This document shows, piece by piece, positions 30,242 to 39,420 of a DNA stretch of 64,000 bases (position 1 is its first letter; every line of letters begins with the position of its first letter). This stretch comes from JAEYKI01 sp036679405. Its GTDB lineage: Bacteria; Bacillota; Clostridia; Christensenellales; Christensenellaceae. The notes beneath the pieces were generated by a model. That model was not told the origin of the DNA. It saw only the letters and a list, made by a program, of their open reading frames with translations, and searched no databases. Location of the stretch: NCBI GenBank assembly GCA_036679405.1, contig JAVBVZ010000002.1, positions 28,723 through 92,722 on the forward strand, in the 5' to 3' direction. Made by a program: the position numbers and the translations under genes.

Positions 30242-31903
30242 TCACCCTTTTTTGTCTTTCTCCCTCAGCTCTACCCTGCGGATCTTTCCGCTGATTGTTT
30301 TGGGAAGTTCGGAAACGAATTCAACAATGCGCGGGTACTTGTAGGGAGCCGTAATATTCTTTACATGTTCCTGCAACTCCGTTTTGAGCGCTTCGGACGG
30401 CTCATACCCTTTCGCCAGCACAACCGTTGCCTTCACGATCTGTCCGCGTTCAGGGTGCGGTACACCGGTAATCGCCGTTTCCAGTACGGCAGGATGTTCC
30501 ATAAGCGCACTTTCCACTTCAAAAGGCCCGATACGGTATCCGGAAGATTTTATCACATCGTCTGTCCGTCCTACATACCAATAATAGCCCTCTTCATCCC
30601 GCCATGCAACATCTCCGGTATGATACAAATTATCATTCCAGGAAGAACGGGTAAGTTCCTCATCCCGGTAGTAGCCGAGAAACATGCCGACCGGGCGGCC
30701 GTTATCCGTACGGATCACGATTTCTCCGGCTTCACCCGGGTCGCAGGAAGTTTTATCTTCCCGAATCAGGTCGATATCAAACATTGGATTTGGTTTTCCC
30801 ATGGAGCCCGGCTTCGGATCCATCCAAATATAGTTTCCAACCGCCACCGTAATCTCCGTCTGTCCGTAGATTTCCATCAGCTTAAGTCCTGTTGCATCAT
30901 AAAACTGGCTGAACACTTCCGGGTTCAGGGGTTCTCCCGCTATACTGGCCCATTTAATGGAAGAGAGGTCGTATTTCTTTAGATCTTCCTTTATAAAATA
31001 CCGGTAAATGGTAGGAGGCGCGCAAAACGTTGTAATGCGATTTTTTGAAATAATATCAAGCAGTTCGGCGGGAACAAAGCGATCGTAATCATATACAAAC
31101 ACGCAGGTTTCAGCCAGCCATTGCCCATACAGCTTTCCCCAGACTGATTTTGCCCATCCTGTGTCCGAAACCGTGAGGTGGCATCCATCCGGGTCCACAT
31201 TGTGCCAGAACACAGCGGTCACAATATGCCCCAGCGGATATGTGTAGTCGTGCACAACCATTTTGGGCATTCCGGTGGTACCGGATGTAAAATACAGCAG
31301 CATGATGTCACCGTTCTTCGGCGCATCTTCCCCTTCGGGCCGGATGAAGGGCGGACGTTCTTTTTCCATTTCTCCCCAAAAATCAAGCCATCCTTCTCTT
31401 GATTCGTGTACCAGCATTTTGGTTTTAAGGGTCGGGCTTTCCGATTCCGCTTCTTCCACCTGCTCTTTGATCTGGTCGTCCGACGTACAAATAATCATTT
31501 TTACGCTGGCTGCATTATTACGGTAAACAAGATCTTTTTTTGTAAGCAGATGGGTAGCGGGAATCGCGACCGCACCGATTTTATGAAGGGCAATAATGGT
31601 AATCCAGAACTCCCAATGCCTTTTTAAAATGATCATCACGGCATCTCCCTTTTGGATACCGCAGGAAGTGAGCATAGAGGCCACACGGTCGGAATAGTCT
31701 TTCATTTCACCAAAAGTAATTTTTTTCTTGCCGCCGTGCTCATTGAGCCAAAGCAGCGCCGGCTTATCCGGCTTTGTTGCCGCAAGCTCGTCTACCACGT
31801 CGTACGCAAAATTAAAATTTTCGGGAACACGAATGGCAAAGCGCGCCTTGAAATCTTCATAATTCTTAAAATTGTTGTCAACATATTTTTCAAAGAGTCT
31901 CAA
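30242..31903 (-). CDS. AMP-dependent acyl-CoA synthetase
   Basis: A 553-residue adenylate-forming enzyme that activates a carboxylic acid to its CoA thioester. The P-loop-like YFTSGTTGMPKMV, the YGQTE core, the YHTGDVAWRDEEGYYWYVGR hinge region and the C-terminal catalytic lysine in PKTISGKIRR are all present. The sequence style is close to medium-chain or aromatic acyl-CoA ligases of clostridia and not to acetate enzymes, but substrate cannot be read from the sequence. It follows an XRE-cupin regulator by 14 bases, an arrangement often seen for this enzyme type. Confidence 0.92.
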   Translation of the reverse strand: MRLFEKYVDNNFKNYEDFKARFAIRVPENFNFAYDVVDELAATKPDKPALLWLNEHGGKKKITFGEMKDYSDRVASMLTSCGIQKGDAVMIILKRHWEFWITIIALHKIGAVAIPATHLLTKKDLVYRNNAASVKMIICTSDDQIKEQVEEAESESPTLKTKMLVHESREGWLDFWGEMEKERPPFIRPEGEDAPKNGDIMLLYFTSGTTGMPKMVVHDYTYPLGHIVTAVFWHNVDPDGCHLTVSDTGWAKSVWGKLYGQWLAETCVFVYDYDRFVPAELLDIISKNRITTFCAPPTIYRYFIKEDLKKYDLSSIKWASIAGEPLNPEVFSQFYDATGLKLMEIYGQTEITVAVGNYIWMDPKPGSMGKPNPMFDIDLIREDKTSCDPGEAGEIVIRTDNGRPVGMFLGYYRDEELTRSSWNDNLYHTGDVAWRDEEGYYWYVGRTDDVIKSSGYRIGPFEVESALMEHPAVLETAITGVPHPERGQIVKATVVLAKGYEPSEALKTELQEHVKNITAPYKYPRIVEFVSELPKTISGKIRRVELREKDKKG

Positions 31904-31917
31904 ACCTAAAATGCCTC

Positions 31918-32475
31918 CTATTTGGATATGATCGCTAAAAATTCGCAGGGTTTTCCGTCCTCCGCCCGCATTGCGTGCGGATGCGATGCATCAAAATAAA
32001 CCAGATCCCCTTCTTTTAACAATACGGAATTTTCCCCAATAAAAAAAGTCATACTGCCGCTTGTGATATAATTGATTTCCTGACCGGCATGAGAATTTTT
32101 ATCTATTGCCGAATGGGTATCTTTGGGCTCCACCCGAACCAAAAAAGGTTCCATGATGCGGTTTTTAAATATTGGCGCCAGATGACGGTACTGGTACGCA
32201 CGGCGGCGTTCCATTTTAAGGCCTTCACCCTTGCGCACCAAAGAATACACATGCAGCCGCGCGCCTTCTCCGGTCATCAGATCGGTCAGATCCACCTTCA
32301 GTTTTCCGGCTGCCGTATAAAGAAAACTGAACGGAAAATCTTCTTCACCATTTTCATACCGGCGATATTCCTGCACCGATCTGCCCAGCGCAGCCGCCAT
32401 ATCCTCTTCGCCGATATCTTCAATTTCACGAAGTGCACGCAGTCTCTGCGCAATTTCTTTGATCTCTTTTTCCAT
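31918..32475 (-). CDS. XRE-family regulator with C-terminal cupin domain
   Basis: A 185-residue regulator. The N-terminal helix-turn-helix (about 5-60, DIGEEDMAAALGRSVQEYRRYENG) is joined to a cupin barrel (about 110-183) with HSAIDKNSHAGQEINYITSG and FDASHPHAMRAEDGKP, which carry its His/Glu metal-binding positions. Such proteins sense small molecules with the cupin and usually repress neighbouring catabolic genes. The adjacent acyl-CoA synthetase is the obvious target. The ATG at 32475 is chosen; an upstream GTG pair is possible because AAGGTGG sits 12 bases before the ATG. Confidence 0.88.
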   Translation of the reverse strand: MEKEIKEIAQRLRALREIEDIGEEDMAAALGRSVQEYRRYENGEEDFPFSFLYTAAGKLKVDLTDLMTGEGARLHVYSLVRKGEGLKMERRRAYQYRHLAPIFKNRIMEPFLVRVEPKDTHSAIDKNSHAGQEINYITSGSMTFFIGENSVLLKEGDLVYFDASHPHAMRAEDGKPCEFLAIISK

Positions 32476-32547
32476 CCTAAAAAACACCACCTTGTATGAT
32501 CGACCCTTTTTGAATGCCTTTGCCCGGACCGGCTCTTACAGCATTCC

Positions 32548-32573
32548 AAAAAAAAACCCGCTTGCACGGGTTT
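32548..32573 (-). terminator. Terminator of the small lipoprotein gene
   Basis: AAACCCG/CGGGTTT stem followed on the minus strand by a run of nine T, 24 bases past the stop. Confidence 0.85.
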
Positions 32574-32596
32574 ACGTTTAAAATCCGCAGGACAAC

Positions 32597-33085
32597 TTAA
32601 CGGACGGTGACCAGCTCGCTTTGGAAAACAACGGCAATGCCGTGCGAATCCCAAACGATATTATTAACGTCCCCCGTTATATTTTCAAAGCTCTTTCCGT
32701 ACATTGCCAAAACGGCATCCGGCTGTGTGCCGGCCTGCACGGTATCAAAAGTAATAAAGCCGTAGACATCGTCGCTCCAGTCTTCATCTACCGTAAAATC
32801 ATACGTTAAATTATCTCCGGTCTTAATGACCACTTCATTGGCCAATTCGTCTCCATCTACCGAATATACGGAAATGGTCCCATAGGTACCGTCCACAATA
32901 TCGCATTCGCCGCTCACCGTAAGGATATCTCCGTTCAAAACGGCGTTGCAACTGCCGGTGATCTCGTAGGATGTTGCGCCCTCAGACATGGAGGGGCGGT
33001 CCAACTTTGCGCCTCCCATGCAGCCGGTGAGCAGTATGATGAGCATTGCCATGAGTACGGCAACGATTATTGACTTTCGCTTCAT
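32597..33085 (-). CDS. Small lipoprotein of unknown function
   Basis: A 162-residue exported lipoprotein. The signal peptide MKRKSIIVAVLMAMLIILL ends in the lipobox LTGC. The mature part is beta-rich and contains strand-like blocks (GTISVYSVDGDELANEVVIKTG) that suggest an immunoglobulin-like or FxLYD-type fold. No ligand-binding motif is recognised. AAAGGGGAA precedes the ATG at 33085, which also gives the proper signal-peptide start. It has its own terminator and no clear operon partner. Confidence 0.75.
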   Translation of the reverse strand: MKRKSIIVAVLMAMLIILLTGCMGGAKLDRPSMSEGATSYEITGSCNAVLNGDILTVSGECDIVDGTYGTISVYSVDGDELANEVVIKTGDNLTYDFTVDEDWSDDVYGFITFDTVQAGTQPDAVLAMYGKSFENITGDVNNIVWDSHGIAVVFQSELVTVR

Positions 33086-33188
33086 TCGTTTCCCCTTTCG
33101 CTTACGGGATTCCATACTTATGATCTTTTCCCTGAAGAATCCCAATTGTTAGTATAGTGGAAAGTTCCTTTCCTGTAAAGACTTTCGT

Positions 33189-33794
33189 CTAAAAAGGTTC
33201 CTTCACAACCACCATGCCGCCTTTATGCCGGTTCCCGGTATTCCAAAGGCGGGCAAAATCCACCGAGTGTTTCTTCCCCCAAGTGGCAAAATCCACCGTC
33301 ATTCTTCCTTCGTTCAGCTCATAACCCGTAAGGTTAAACCAATGCCAGGTGAAATCGTCCAGGGCCGGATCCTGATGGCGTAACAGCAAATACAGCACGG
33401 GATACCCTTCATCCAGCGCATCGGCCGCAAACTTACGGGCATCATTTACACTTTCCCGTCCGTCCAGCAGAGTAAGCCGGGTATTTGTACCGGCCGCATC
33501 CGCGTAATTTAAAAAACAGCGGCGAAAACGTTCAATACTGCTCATTCCGGAAAGTCCCGGCGTGACGTACGAAAACACACGCGTCATAAAAGCAACGAAT
33601 TCTTTTTTTGTTATATGAGCAGGGTCATACGGATAAAGCGCGCGCAAACGTTCAAAATGTCCGGCAAGATACGCGCAGGCTTCACTGGCACAAACAGCCG
33701 AACAGCCGGCCAGCCTCATAAAGCGGTCTTTATACCAATGCTGGTCTCCGCCGTAGTACCCCTCTATATCAATAAAATCAAGCTCTTTTTTCAT
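33189..33794 (-). CDS. Predicted papain/C39-like cysteine peptidase-fold protein
   Basis: A 201-residue protein without a signal peptide. MRLAGCSAVCASEACAYL resembles the Cys-containing helix of C39/papain-like folds. FTWHWFNLTGYE fits the catalytic His strand and VDFATWGKK the following Asp/Asn position. These three blocks, in this order and spacing, support a cysteine-peptidase-like or amidase-like fold; activity is not established. No Shine-Dalgarno is seen before the ATG. Instead a -10 element lies 6 bases upstream, so the mRNA may be leaderless. It diverges from fhs. Confidence 0.65.
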   Translation of the reverse strand: MKKELDFIDIEGYYGGDQHWYKDRFMRLAGCSAVCASEACAYLAGHFERLRALYPYDPAHITKKEFVAFMTRVFSYVTPGLSGMSSIERFRRCFLNYADAAGTNTRLTLLDGRESVNDARKFAADALDEGYPVLYLLLRHQDPALDDFTWHWFNLTGYELNEGRMTVDFATWGKKHSVDFARLWNTGNRHKGGMVVVKEPF

Positions 33795-33800
33795 AAAACG

Positions 33801-33830
33801 ATTATACCAAAATTTCTTTCATGTTGACAA
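33801..33830 (-). promoter_or_regulatory. Promoter of the papain-like gene, overlapping the fhs promoter
   Basis: On the minus strand TTGTCA (33825-33830), an 18-base spacer ending in TG, and a perfect TATAAT (33801-33806). The -10 ends 6 bases before the ATG. Confidence 0.65.
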
Positions 33831-33852
33831 ACTGTTTTTTATATTGCATTAT
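33824..33852 (+). promoter_or_regulatory. Promoter of fhs
   Basis: A consensus TTGACA (33824-33829) is followed after 17 bases by CATTAT (33847-33852). The -35 overlaps the -35 of the divergent gene by five bases, so the two promoters compete for polymerase. Confidence 0.5.
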
Positions 33853-33892
33853 AAACATATCTTTTTTCATTATATTATTCGGAGTATTAATT

Positions 33893-35563
33893 ATGAATCA
33901 TGACCTTGAAATTGCAAAAAATTCCGCCCTTCTGCCCATTTCGCAGATAGCGGAGACCCTTGGTGTGTTGCCCGAGGAGTGTATTCCCTACGGCACCGAC
34001 AAAGCAAAAATCTCTCTTGATATATTAAAAAGGCTGGAGAACAATCCGGCCGGTAAACTGGTGCTGGTATCCGCCATCACACCTACGCCTGCCGGCGAAG
34101 GCAAAACGACTGTCTCCATAGGACTTGGAGACGCACTCTCTCTCAAAGGACAAAAAACCTGTGTCTGCCTGCGCGAACCTTCCCTGGGACCTGTTTTTGG
34201 AATAAAGGGCGGCGCAGCCGGCGGCGGACATTCGCAGGTCCTTCCGATGGAAGACATCAACCTTCATTTTACAGGCGATCTTCATGCGGTAACATCCGCC
34301 AACAACCTGCTGTGCGCACTCATCGACAACCACATCCAGCAGGGCAATGCCCTTAGCATAGATCCGCGGCGCATCACATTTAAACGCTGCATGGATATGA
34401 ATGACCGCCAGCTGAGAAACATCATTTGCGGCCTGGGCCGTCCTGTTGACGGCATGCCCCGCCAGGAAGGCTTTGACATCACTGCCGCAAGCGAAGTGAT
34501 GGCCGTTTTATGCCTTTCTTCCGACCTTGAAGATCTAAAGCGCCGTTTGGGTGAGATTACCGTTGGATATACCTTTGCAAACGAACCGGTTTATGCGAAA
34601 GATCTTTCGGCACAGGGCGCTATGTGCGCACTTCTGAAAGACGCTATACGCCCTAACCTGGTACAAACCATCGGCCATACGCCCGTACTGATGCACGGCG
34701 GCCCGTTTGCAAACATTGCGCACGGCTGTAACAGTGTGATTGCTACCCTTACATCCATGCACCTTGCGGACTATACCGTGACGGAAGCCGGATTCGGGGC
34801 AGATCTCGGCGCGGAAAAATTCTTGGATATCAAATGCCGCACCGCCGACATCTGGCCGGACTGTGTTGTGATTGTCGCAACCGTACGCGCACTGAAATTC
34901 CACGGCGGCGTACCGAAAGACCAACTGCACCTTAAAGACGAAAAGGCTGTTCAGAAGGGCTCTGCAAACTTAAAGCGCCACATCCGCAATATGAAAGATG
35001 TGTACGGCCTCCCCGTGGTGGTGGCGGTAAACCAATTTGAATCCGACTTCCCTTCCGAACTTGATGCGATTGTACAATGTGCAAAAGAAAACGGCGCGCG
35101 CGTAGCCGTTTCATCCGTATGGGCCGAAGGTGGCAAAGGCGGCCTGGAACTTGCCCAGGCGGTTATGGAATCTGTGTCGGGGCATAATCCGCCGGCACGG
35201 CCTTACGATTACGCCGCACCCATCAAAACCAAAATAAACGATTTGGTAACCCGCGTATACGGCGGCTGCGGCGTGGTTTTTGAACCCGAGGCACAGCGAA
35301 AAATAAAGATGTATGAAAGCCAGGGATATATAAACCTGCCTATCTGCGTAGCAAAAACGCAATATTCTTTTTCGGATGACCCGCAAAAGCAAGGCGCTCC
35401 CGAAGATTTTGAAATCAACGTGCTGGACGTGCGTCTCAATTCCGGCGCCGGATTTTTGGTTATTATCACTTCCAAAATCATGACCATGCCCGGATTGCCC
35501 AAGCGGCCGGCCGCCGTTGATATTTCCGTTGATGAAAATGGCGAGCTCATCGGACTTTTTTAA
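33893..35563 (+). CDS. fhs: Formate-tetrahydrofolate ligase
   Basis: A 556-residue enzyme that makes 10-formyl-THF from formate and ATP, the entry to the methyl branch of the Wood-Ljungdahl pathway in acetogens and a one-carbon supply step in other clostridia. The ATP-binding loop TPTPAGEGKTT lies at about 63-73. The family signatures EPSLGPVFGIKGGAAGGG and QEGFDITAASEVMA are present. The ATG at 33893 follows CGGAG at normal distance and gives the family N terminus; the open frame extends 24 codons further into the promoter. Single gene with its own terminator; no other folate or acetogenesis genes are in the window. Confidence 0.97.
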   Translation: MNHDLEIAKNSALLPISQIAETLGVLPEECIPYGTDKAKISLDILKRLENNPAGKLVLVSAITPTPAGEGKTTVSIGLGDALSLKGQKTCVCLREPSLGPVFGIKGGAAGGGHSQVLPMEDINLHFTGDLHAVTSANNLLCALIDNHIQQGNALSIDPRRITFKRCMDMNDRQLRNIICGLGRPVDGMPRQEGFDITAASEVMAVLCLSSDLEDLKRRLGEITVGYTFANEPVYAKDLSAQGAMCALLKDAIRPNLVQTIGHTPVLMHGGPFANIAHGCNSVIATLTSMHLADYTVTEAGFGADLGAEKFLDIKCRTADIWPDCVVIVATVRALKFHGGVPKDQLHLKDEKAVQKGSANLKRHIRNMKDVYGLPVVVAVNQFESDFPSELDAIVQCAKENGARVAVSSVWAEGGKGGLELAQAVMESVSGHNPPARPYDYAAPIKTKINDLVTRVYGGCGVVFEPEAQRKIKMYESQGYINLPICVAKTQYSFSDDPQKQGAPEDFEINVLDVRLNSGAGFLVIITSKIMTMPGLPKRPAAVDISVDENGELIGLF

Positions 35564-35584
35564 AAAGACAGTCCCTTTAAAAAG

Positions 35585-35616
35585 CAAAAAGATATCCTTT
35601 TAAGGATATCTTTTTT
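35585..35616. terminator. Bidirectional terminator after fhs
   Basis: AAAAAGATATCC and GGATATCTTTTTTT arms around six bases. It serves fhs on the plus strand and the MFS gene array on the minus strand. Confidence 0.88.
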
Positions 35617-35646
35617 TGTACTTCTTCTCTTAAGGCCGGCCGCCGT

Positions 35647-36825
35647 TTACATTTTGTTATATCTTTTTGGAATAAGGATATAGCACAGCGCCGCGGACAA
35701 AACAGCAATAGCGACCAGCGTCCAGTAAGCGGCGTCAAACGAGACCGCTTGGGTGACGTTTCCCACCAGTACCGGCCCCAAAAAAATACCGATCCCAAAA
35801 AGCGACTGGAAAATCCCGGTGGCGGTCGCCCGCTGGTCGGAACGGACGGCGCGAATGACCATGCCTGCACCCGCCGATCCGGTAATGCCGAAGCCTGCGC
35901 CCGCCATAACCTGCACAAAATAAATGAACCCCAGGTTTACATGATAGAAAAGAGGAACACAGGAAAGCGCGGTGATCAGAAAGGCGATTGCCATTACGTT
36001 GATCCCGCCCATTTTTTTATACACACCGGTTCCGACAAAAAGTGAAGTCAGTCCCGCCGCAAGATAAAAAATCAAATTTAAGATGCCAAGATCCAGGCTG
36101 GAAGCCCCCAGGTCTTTGGCCGCTACAGCGGTAAACAATATAGGCGCCGCAAAGCAAAGGATATTAGACAAAATAGCCAGCAGTGAAAAAATCATCAGGT
36201 CGCGGTTGCGAAACAAAGGCACCAGATTTTTAAGCCTCCCCGGCCCCGCATGGACAGGCGGCGCATCTTTTTCCTCCGCTTTGGGCAGGTCCTTGATTTT
36301 GAGCGAAAAAAACAAGCTGACGAGCGCGACGGCAAAAGCAAAAACAAAAATGAAACGGATGCCCAGGTACTGTGCAACCAGCCCGCCCATCAGCGCGGCG
36401 ATCAGCTTGCCCCAGTTTGTGCTGGCCGCCAAAAATCCCTGTGCCTTGATCTGTTTTTCATCCGGATGATAATGCGCATACGTTGCCGACTGGATCACCC
36501 ACCATGCAGCGGCGGCCCCCGCAATCAACCGGCCCCATATGATCAGAAGCGTATTGTCCGCCAGCATTAATATTCCGCAAGACAGAGTCAGGACAATGGA
36601 ACCGGCCACCAGCATCAGCCGGTTTTTGCCTGTTTTGTCTGAAATGACCCCCAACGGTATCCTAAGAAGGATCTGTGCGATACCGTATACACCGCCGATG
36701 ATGCCCAATATCACCGCATCCGCGCCCAAAGACTGTGCATATTCCGGAAGATTGGGCACATAGGAATACATGGACATCCAGAAAAAGGCGGCCAAAAGGT
36801 TCATGAATACAATATTTTTTCTCAT
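35647..36825 (-). CDS. MFS transporter, paralogue 1 of 3
   Basis: A 392-residue major facilitator with about 12 membrane segments. The first helix (MRKNIVFMNLLAAFFWMSMYS) is nearly the same in all three neighbours. The loop 2-3 motif (LGVISDKTGKNRLML) fits the MFS G-x-x-x-D-R/K-x-G-R/K consensus. The cytoplasmic centre loop is short. The set resembles drug or sugar-efflux permeases of the YfcJ/SetA style, but the substrate is unknown. It is 19 bases downstream of paralogue 2, with GAGG at 7 bases before the ATG. Confidence 0.88.
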   Translation of the reverse strand: MRKNIVFMNLLAAFFWMSMYSYVPNLPEYAQSLGADAVILGIIGGVYGIAQILLRIPLGVISDKTGKNRLMLVAGSIVLTLSCGILMLADNTLLIIWGRLIAGAAAAWWVIQSATYAHYHPDEKQIKAQGFLAASTNWGKLIAALMGGLVAQYLGIRFIFVFAFAVALVSLFFSLKIKDLPKAEEKDAPPVHAGPGRLKNLVPLFRNRDLMIFSLLAILSNILCFAAPILFTAVAAKDLGASSLDLGILNLIFYLAAGLTSLFVGTGVYKKMGGINVMAIAFLITALSCVPLFYHVNLGFIYFVQVMAGAGFGITGSAGAGMVIRAVRSDQRATATGIFQSLFGIGIFLGPVLVGNVTQAVSFDAAYWTLVAIAVLSAALCYILIPKRYNKM

Positions 36826-36844
36826 ATATTATCCTCAGCAGTCT

Positions 36845-37996
36845 TCACATTGCAGCATATTTTTTAGGAATCAAAAGCAGGCAGAGCAAAGCGGACAGTG
36901 CCGAGATCCCTGCCATAAACCAGTAAGATACATCAAAGGAAAACGCGCCGGCAAGCGCACCCGCGACAACCGGCCCTGCAAAAATCCCAATGGCAAATAT
37001 AGACTGGAAAATACCCGTTGCACTTCCCCGCTGCTCGGGCCGAACCGCACGAATAACCAGGCCTGCGGTAGCCGAAGAAGTGATTCCGTAACCGACGCCA
37101 GATAATACCTGCATCAAAAAAATAAAGGGAATATTGATATGGTAAAATACCGGGATCAGTGAAAACGCGCCAATCAAAAAAGCAACGACAAGCATATTGA
37201 TCCCGCCGATCTTTTTATAGATTTTGGACCCCACAAACAGTGAAGTTGCTCCGGTTGCCAAAAAGAAGATCGTGGTAAGCATCCCCAGCTCAAAGCTGGA
37301 AGCCCCAAGGTCTTCCGCCGCGACCATGGTAAAAAGCGTCGGCGCCGCAAAGCACAAAAATTGCAGAAGAATCCCGATGATGGAAAGCACGATCAGATCA
37401 CGGTTGTGAAGCAAAGATACAAGATCTTTTAAAGAATTGCGTTTCGGCTCTTTCGGCAGATCTGTAAGCCGGCTTGCGAGAATCAGACAAACCACCGCCA
37501 AACAAAGCGCAAACACAAAAATAAAGCGCATGCCCAACATTTGTGCAATCATCCCGCCAATCGCAGTAGCAGCGACCTTGCCCCAACTGGAACTGGCACT
37601 CAGCGTTCCCTGCGCTTTGACCTGAAGGTCGTCATGATGGTAATCCGCATATGTTGCACTCAAAACGACCCACCATGCCGCCGCCGCACCCGCAATCAGT
37701 CTTCCTACAATAATAAGATTCGTATCCTCTGCAAAAATAAGTATGACACAGGATATCGCCAGCACAACCATGCCGATCTGAAGCATGAGCTTGTTCTTGC
37801 CGGTCCTATCCGCCGTGGCGCCCAGCGGTATCCTAAGAATGATCTGCGCAACGCCGTATACGCCGCCTATGATCCCGATAACCACGGCATCCGCACCCAA
37901 AGAGCGCGCATATTCCGGCAAATTGGGCACATAGGAATACATTGTCATCCAAAAAAAAGCGACCAGCAGATTCATGATAACAATATTTTTGCGCAT
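36845..37996 (-). CDS. MFS transporter, paralogue 2 of 3
   Basis: A 383-residue major facilitator, strongly similar to its two neighbours along the whole length (for example RLIAGAAAAWWV and PNLPEYARSLGADAV shared). The start at 37996 has GGAGGA six bases upstream and aligns with the other copies; a longer frame exists but adds seven unsupported residues. The motif IPLGATADRTGKNKLML keeps the charged loop 2-3 residues. It is co-transcribed with paralogue 1, and a terminator-like hairpin separates it from paralogue 3. Confidence 0.88.
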   Translation of the reverse strand: MRKNIVIMNLLVAFFWMTMYSYVPNLPEYARSLGADAVVIGIIGGVYGVAQIILRIPLGATADRTGKNKLMLQIGMVVLAISCVILIFAEDTNLIIVGRLIAGAAAAWWVVLSATYADYHHDDLQVKAQGTLSASSSWGKVAATAIGGMIAQMLGMRFIFVFALCLAVVCLILASRLTDLPKEPKRNSLKDLVSLLHNRDLIVLSIIGILLQFLCFAAPTLFTMVAAEDLGASSFELGMLTTIFFLATGATSLFVGSKIYKKIGGINMLVVAFLIGAFSLIPVFYHINIPFIFLMQVLSGVGYGITSSATAGLVIRAVRPEQRGSATGIFQSIFAIGIFAGPVVAGALAGAFSFDVSYWFMAGISALSALLCLLLIPKKYAAM

Positions 37997-38061
37997 CCGC
38001 TTTCCTCCAAAATTCATATAAATCTATTCTTTCCGGCACCGGGCCGGCGGACAAACACTCT

Positions 38062-38090
38062 GAAAAGGCCGAATAACATGTATCGGCCCT
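38062..38090 (-). terminator. Terminator-like hairpin between MFS paralogues 3 and 2
   Basis: GGCCGA/TCGGCC stem with a nine-base loop, followed by TTTT on the minus strand. It probably attenuates read-through from paralogue 3 into paralogue 2. Confidence 0.5.
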
Positions 38091-38137
38091 AATTTGTTAT
38101 TATACACCTGAAAACGATGCAAGGGAAGCCATTCTCC

Positions 38138-39286
38138 TTACATACGGGCGTATTTTTTGGGTATCAGCAAATAGCATAAAAGGGCGGCGGCAACCGACAG
38201 TCCCGCCAAAAACCAATAGGCCGCCTCCAACGATACGGCCTGGGTGATACTGCCCGCAACCACCGGACCGATCAAAACACCGGCCGCATAAAGAGACTGA
38301 TAAATGCCCACAGCCGCGCCACGCTGCTCCGGGGCCACGCTGCGGATCACCAAACCGGCCGTAGCCGAAGAAACAATACCAAATCCAAGCCCGGACAGGG
38401 CCTGCATGAAAAATATACTCGGCAGATCCCGGTAAAAAAGCGGCACAAAAGAAAATGCACTGATCAAAAAAGCGGCGGACAACGCGTGTATGCCACCTAT
38501 TTTTTTATAAAACCCTGATCCGACGAAAAGAGACGATACGCCGGCGGCTGCAAAAAACAGCATGGCCAGCATTCCAAGCTGAAAGCTGGAAGCCCCTATA
38601 TCCTGTGCAATGACCACCGTAAAAAGAATCGGGCCCGAAAAGCACAAAAGCTGCGCAAAGATCATGATTCCTGAAATGATCAGCAGATCACGGTTTTTAA
38701 ACAAGGGCAGAAGTTCCCGAAACGTTTTCTTCTGCGGAGGTTTGGGCATTTCTTTGAGCCCAGCGGCCAAAAACAGGCACAACACCGCCAGCATGAACGC
38801 AAACACAAAGATGGAGCGCACGCCAAATAATTGCGCAATCATACCGCCCATCAGAGTGGCCGCAACTTTTCCCGCGCTTGAGCTTGCGCTGAGGATCCCT
38901 TGGGCTCTCACCTGCAAATCGTTCGTATGATAATCTGCATATGTAGCGTTCAGCACCACCCACCATGCAGCGGCAGCGCCTGCGACGATTCTCCCGGCTA
39001 TAATCACGCCGGTATTTTGTGCCAAAATCAAAATCCCACAGGAAAGAAGCAGGATGAACATCCCTATAATGAGCATCCGCTTATTTTTTCCCAACTTGTC
39101 TGAAAGGATGCCGATCGGCAACCGAAGAATGACCGGCGCGATCCCGTAGGCACCGCCTATGATCCCCAGCACGGCCGCGTCTGCGCCGAGGGAGCGGGCA
39201 TATTCGGGGAGATTGGGCACATAAGAATAAAGAGTCATCCAGTAACAGGCGACCATAATATTCATGATGACTATATTTTTACGCAT
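38138..39286 (-). CDS. MFS transporter, paralogue 3 of 3
   Basis: A 382-residue major facilitator with 12 predicted membrane helices, clearly a tandem copy of the two downstream genes (MRKNIVIMNIMVACYWMTLYSYV; PNLPEYARSLGADAAVLG). The loop motif LPIGILSDKLGKNKRML is intact. The ribosome site before its ATG is weak. It leads the array and is separated from the orphan binding-protein gene upstream by a terminator. A regulator is not adjacent. Confidence 0.87.
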   Translation of the reverse strand: MRKNIVIMNIMVACYWMTLYSYVPNLPEYARSLGADAAVLGIIGGAYGIAPVILRLPIGILSDKLGKNKRMLIIGMFILLLSCGILILAQNTGVIIAGRIVAGAAAAWWVVLNATYADYHTNDLQVRAQGILSASSSAGKVAATLMGGMIAQLFGVRSIFVFAFMLAVLCLFLAAGLKEMPKPPQKKTFRELLPLFKNRDLLIISGIMIFAQLLCFSGPILFTVVIAQDIGASSFQLGMLAMLFFAAAGVSSLFVGSGFYKKIGGIHALSAAFLISAFSFVPLFYRDLPSIFFMQALSGLGFGIVSSATAGLVIRSVAPEQRGAAVGIYQSLYAAGVLIGPVVAGSITQAVSLEAAYWFLAGLSVAAALLCYLLIPKKYARM

Positions 39287-39359
39287 ATGATCTTTTCAAA
39301 ATCCTTTCACGTATTCTTAAGGCTTTTTTCCATACAGCAGACTGTTCTTTGATCCTTAT

Positions 39360-39391
39360 AAAAAAAGCATCCCGGCTCTGCATCCGGGATA
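39360..39391 (-). terminator. Terminator of the orphan binding-protein gene
   Basis: ATCCCGG/CCGGGAT stem followed by seven T on the minus strand, 30 bases past the stop. Confidence 0.85.
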
Positions 39392-39420
39392 CCCAAAAGG
39401 GACAAATAAAAAACGGCGCT

